Shown here in pieces: positions 59,585 through 64,000 of a stretch of 64,000 nucleotides of DNA (positions are counted from its first letter, which is position 1; the number at the start of each line of letters is the position of its first letter). The translations under genes were made by a program, and so were the position numbers. Origin of the DNA: Lathyrus oleraceus (taxonomy: Eukaryota; Streptophyta; Magnoliopsida; Fabales; Fabaceae); contig NC_066582.1 in NCBI RefSeq assembly GCF_024323335.1, positions 91,198,944 through 91,262,943 of the forward strand, written 5' to 3'. The notes beneath the pieces are model-generated. The model searched no databases, was not told the origin of the DNA, and was given only the letters and a program-made list of their open reading frames with translations.

Positions 59585-59763
59585 CTACGAGGTTTAGATC
59601 CTACCTTTGTGATGGTACGTAGGCAATGGGTTCATCCATTCAAACAAAAAAATTGTAAATATAATCTATTCTCTTCTCATCCCTCCAATCTTTTGCACAT
59701 ATTTTCACAAATACCAACCTACTATACACATTTGCAAAAAGAGGTTCCCTTTGAGTACTAAGG
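59585..59763 (+). other. U5 stem-loop block of LTR copy C
   Basis: CTACG (59585-59589) pairs with CGTAG (59618-59622). CCTTTG-AGTA-CTAAGG (59748-59763) is the AGTA hairpin with one mismatched pair. It ends 217 bp before the LTR end. Confidence 0.5.
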
Positions 59764-59985
59764 ATATTTTGGGTGCGTAAAACCTTCCCATTTCATAACC
59801 AACCCCCTTACCTAGATCTCTGACATTTTTATTAGTTTTGGATTTGATAAAACTTCTTACTTGGCTTTTGTTCTCTTTTTAGCCTTTCCTTTGGACAAAT
59901 AAAAGTGCGGTGGCGACTCGAATTGTATGTTTACTTTTGGTTTAGTCAATAAACCTAAAGGTAACGAAAACCCCACTACATTACC

Positions 59986-61618
59986 TAGTAGGAGCAAAAA
60001 TAATTATCTATATTGACCATGCCGTAATTAGGTACCTATTAAGTAAAAAGGACGCCAAAGCAAGACTCCTAAGGTGGATTTTAGTCCTACAAAAGTTTGA
60101 TCTATAAATCAAAGATAAGAGAGGCACTGAAAATGTCGTAGTTGATCACTTATCAAGGATGGAAGGTATTGAACCTGAACGAGTGCCAATCAATGATGAT
60201 TTCCCTTACGAAAGACTCATAGCCCAATTTGAAAGTAATATAGCTAAATATGCATTAACTTATAAGGATATCGAAACAAACAAAGTAGTGGAAGCAATTT
60301 ATACTAAAACCACACTACCGTGGTATGCTGACTTAGTCAACTACTTTGCAGTTTGGGTGCTTCCACCAGACTTGACTTACCAATAAAATAAGAAATTATT
60401 CAATGATCTTAAACAATACTATTGGGATGAGCCTCTGCTTTTCAAAAGAGGCACAAATGGTATCTTTCGTCGATGTGTCCCCGAAGATGAAATAGAAAAT
60501 ATAATCTCCCACTGTCATTCTCCTCCCTATGGAGGACATTCAAGCTCCTCAAAGACTTGCGCCAAGATCTTGCAAGCCGGCCTCTTTTGGCCCACTATAT
60601 GGAAAGATGTCCACATCGCGATCATAAAATGCGACCGGTGCCAACGCACTGGCAACATCTCTAGATACGACGAAATGCCATCTAAAGGAATTTTGGAAGT
60701 AGAAGTCTTTGACGTGTGGGGTATTGATTTCATGGGACCATTCCCATATTCATTTTGTAACAAGTACATACTCGTTATTATCGATTACGTATCGAAATGG
60801 ATCGAGGCTATAACCTCTCCAACAAATGACACACGAGTGGTAATTAGACTCTTTAAGCATATAATATTTCCTAGATTCGGCGTGCCGAGACTTGTCATCA
60901 GTGATGGTGGCCCTCATTTCATTTCAAAGATTTTTGAAAAGCTATTACTGAAATATGGAGTCCGACACCGTGTAGCAACACCCTATCACCCACAAATAAG
61001 TGGGCAAATAGAGGTTTCAAATAGAGAAATTAAGAAAATCTTAGAAAAACAGTTTCAACCTCTAAGAAAGATTGGTCTTCAAAATTATACGAAGCCATGT
61101 GGGCATATAGGACAACTTATAAGACACCAATAGGAACCACACCATTTAAGCTAGTTTATGGAAAACCGTGTCATCTGCCGGTAGAATTAGAGCATAAAGC
61201 ATATTGGGCCGTTAAGACCCTAGATCTCAACTGCACTACAACAAACGAGAAAAGAATATTAGATATTCGTGAACTAGAAGAACTTAGATTAGACGCGTAC
61301 GAGAATGCCCTGATCTATAAAGAAGGAACTAAAAAATGGCATGAAAATCCCATATCGAGGAGAGAGTTTAATGATGGTGACAAAGTACTTCTGTTTAACT
61401 CCCGACTTAAACTCTTTCTAGGAAAACTTCGTTCTAGGTGGTCTAGTCCCTTAGAAATTACCAAAGTTTTTCCAAATGGAGCGATATAGATAAAGGGAAA
61501 AGCTAGTGAACCATTTACCGTAAACAGACAACGTTTGAAACATTACCATAACATTGACAACAAAGATTTTTTCACGAATCTAAAGCTTGCAGATCTGCCC
61601 GCTCATTCACCGAATTAA
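59986..61618 (+). pseudogene. pol: Athila-like RNase H remainder and integrase
   Basis: Continues the frame broken at 55170 ([33 protein letters not shown]). Integrase: a zinc-binding region with H-H...CDRCQ (about 60500-60645), then the catalytic D in [10 protein letters not shown] (about 60715), D in VISDGGPHF (about 60900) and E in GQIEVSNRE (about 61010), all present. Breaks: stops near 60107 and 60384, a frameshift near 61060-61097 (reading moves to the 61097 frame, [20 protein letters not shown]), and TAG 61487-61489 before the last stretch, which ends at TAA 61616-61618. The 234 bp that follow contain the ACTTGGTGGGAGACAATCCACA phrase. Confidence 0.85.
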
Positions 61619-61852
61619 CCTTTAACAAATTTTTGTCGAGCTTACAATAGTAAACAAAGCACTTGGTGGGAGACAATCCACACTCTATTTTTAATTATTA
61701 ATTCTATCTTCTAAATTACTGTTTATTATTATTTCTTATTTCTCATTTTTTATTTCTTCTCTTTCATAAAGTCACTCGGTATTTTTCTTTATTATTAACC
61801 ATTACTGACTTAGTGCTATTGTCTACATAAATTTATCTAGCTACTGACTTTC

Positions 61853-63697
<1,845 letters not shown>

Positions 63698-64000
63698 ATG
63701 GCACGAAGAGAAATAGAGTCAACAAGGTACGCTGATGAACCTTGTTTAATAGCCTTAGAAATTCTTGATAGTGTTAATCATATGCAAAATACTTTAAGTT
63801 TAAATTATTTCTTATCTTTTAAAGACCCGATATATGCCCAATTAACACTAGAATTCCTTACTTCCCTTATATTTAGTCTCGCCCCCAACACAGGTTGTTC
63901 TAGTGGGACTGACCAGTTTCGCTTATTCAATGTAGAGTACACTTTTACTTTTTCCCAACTAGCGGACCTGCTAAAATTCCCCCATGGGGATGACTTAGCA
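63698..64000 (+). CDS. Athila-type env-like ORF, second copy, cut by the window end
   Basis: Open from ATG 63698 to the last base, 101 codons with no stop, and continuing outside. It begins MARREIESTRYADEP and then gives LTLEFLTSLIFSLAP, DQFRLFNVEYTFTFSQLADLLKFP. This aligns with the first copy (TLEFL.SL, FR.F..EY, .LL..P), so the two are homologous but far diverged. The start is the first ATG after a long non-coding spacer. This copy is undamaged as far as it can be seen, unlike the first. It could be a tandem second env-like gene of the same element or the start of another inserted piece. Confidence 0.65.
   Translation, partial: MARREIESTRYADEPCLIALEILDSVNHMQNTLSLNYFLSFKDPIYAQLTLEFLTSLIFSLAPNTGCSSGTDQFRLFNVEYTFTFSQLADLLKFPHGDDLA

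Larger units (their letters stand above)
55176..59980 (+). mobile_element. Solo Ogre LTR copy C inside the Athila-like pol
   Basis: 4805 bp, beginning TGTAAGACCCAAATTTTAAC and ending CCCCACTACA, flanked by the perfect 5-bp duplication TTACC (55171-55175 and 59981-59985). When it and one TTACC are removed, the RNase H reading resumes in frame. It has the full set of Ogre LTR landmarks: TATA box, hairpin 57414-57456, U5 block and PBS-like motif at 59911-59919. There is no internal region, so the element was lost by LTR-LTR recombination. It is the youngest layer on this side, since it sits in an element that itself sits in copy B. No gene inside. Confidence 0.93.

Overview
The window is plant nuclear DNA made almost wholly of nested transposable elements. 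I see no host gene, tRNA or rRNA. The main components are Ogre-type Ty3/gypsy retrotransposons (Tat lineage, LTRs of 4.7-5.4 kb, one element of about 24 kb, an extra ORF upstream of gag, an intron between protease and reverse transcriptase), an Athila/Cyclops-like Ty3/gypsy element and a CACTA transposon. Giant Ogre elements in this density suggest a large-genome legume of the tribe Fabeae (Pisum, Vicia, Lathyrus, Lens). That is inference from element families, not from a host gene.

Layout. 1-404 and 2146-2659 are old non-coding flank, possibly a Ty1/copia remnant, split by a 1.7-kb solo LTR of a Tat-type element (410-2140, TSD CATCC). At 2660 an Ogre LTR starts (copy A) and is cut at 4359 by a second, full Ogre (copy B, plus strand, from 4360). 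Copy B has been hit at least three times. A CACTA transposon (6427-11418, TSD CTT) lies in its 5' LTR. A complete minus-strand Ogre (copy D, 17739-41693, TSD GGAGG) lies in its gag. An Athila-like element (from about 49.9 kb to beyond the window end) lies in its 3' untranslated region. The Athila element is in turn split inside its RNase H region by a solo Ogre LTR (copy C, 55176-59980, TSD TTACC).

Coding state. Copy D is the best preserved. Gag-protease is one open frame of 1126 codons, and pol is open for 1069 codons, but the reverse transcriptase YVDD box reads YVYD, there is a stop near the integrase C-terminus, and ORF1 has a frameshift and a stop. Copy B, the Athila element and the CACTA transposase are multiply broken.

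How the parts work together. In the Ogres, ORF1 (unknown role), Gag-Pro and Pol come from one LTR-driven RNA. The stop codon that ends Gag-Pro lies inside the 5' splice site of a short intron, so splicing decides between Gag-Pro and Gag-Pro-Pol. Comparing the LTRs by eye also shows small hairpins in the transcribed part of the LTR whose paired bases change together between copies, and a copy of the primer-binding-site core inside every U5. These candidate RNA elements, an array of GTGGCGCC-type repeats present at both ends of the Athila element, and its two tandem env-like ORFs are the least ordinary things here.
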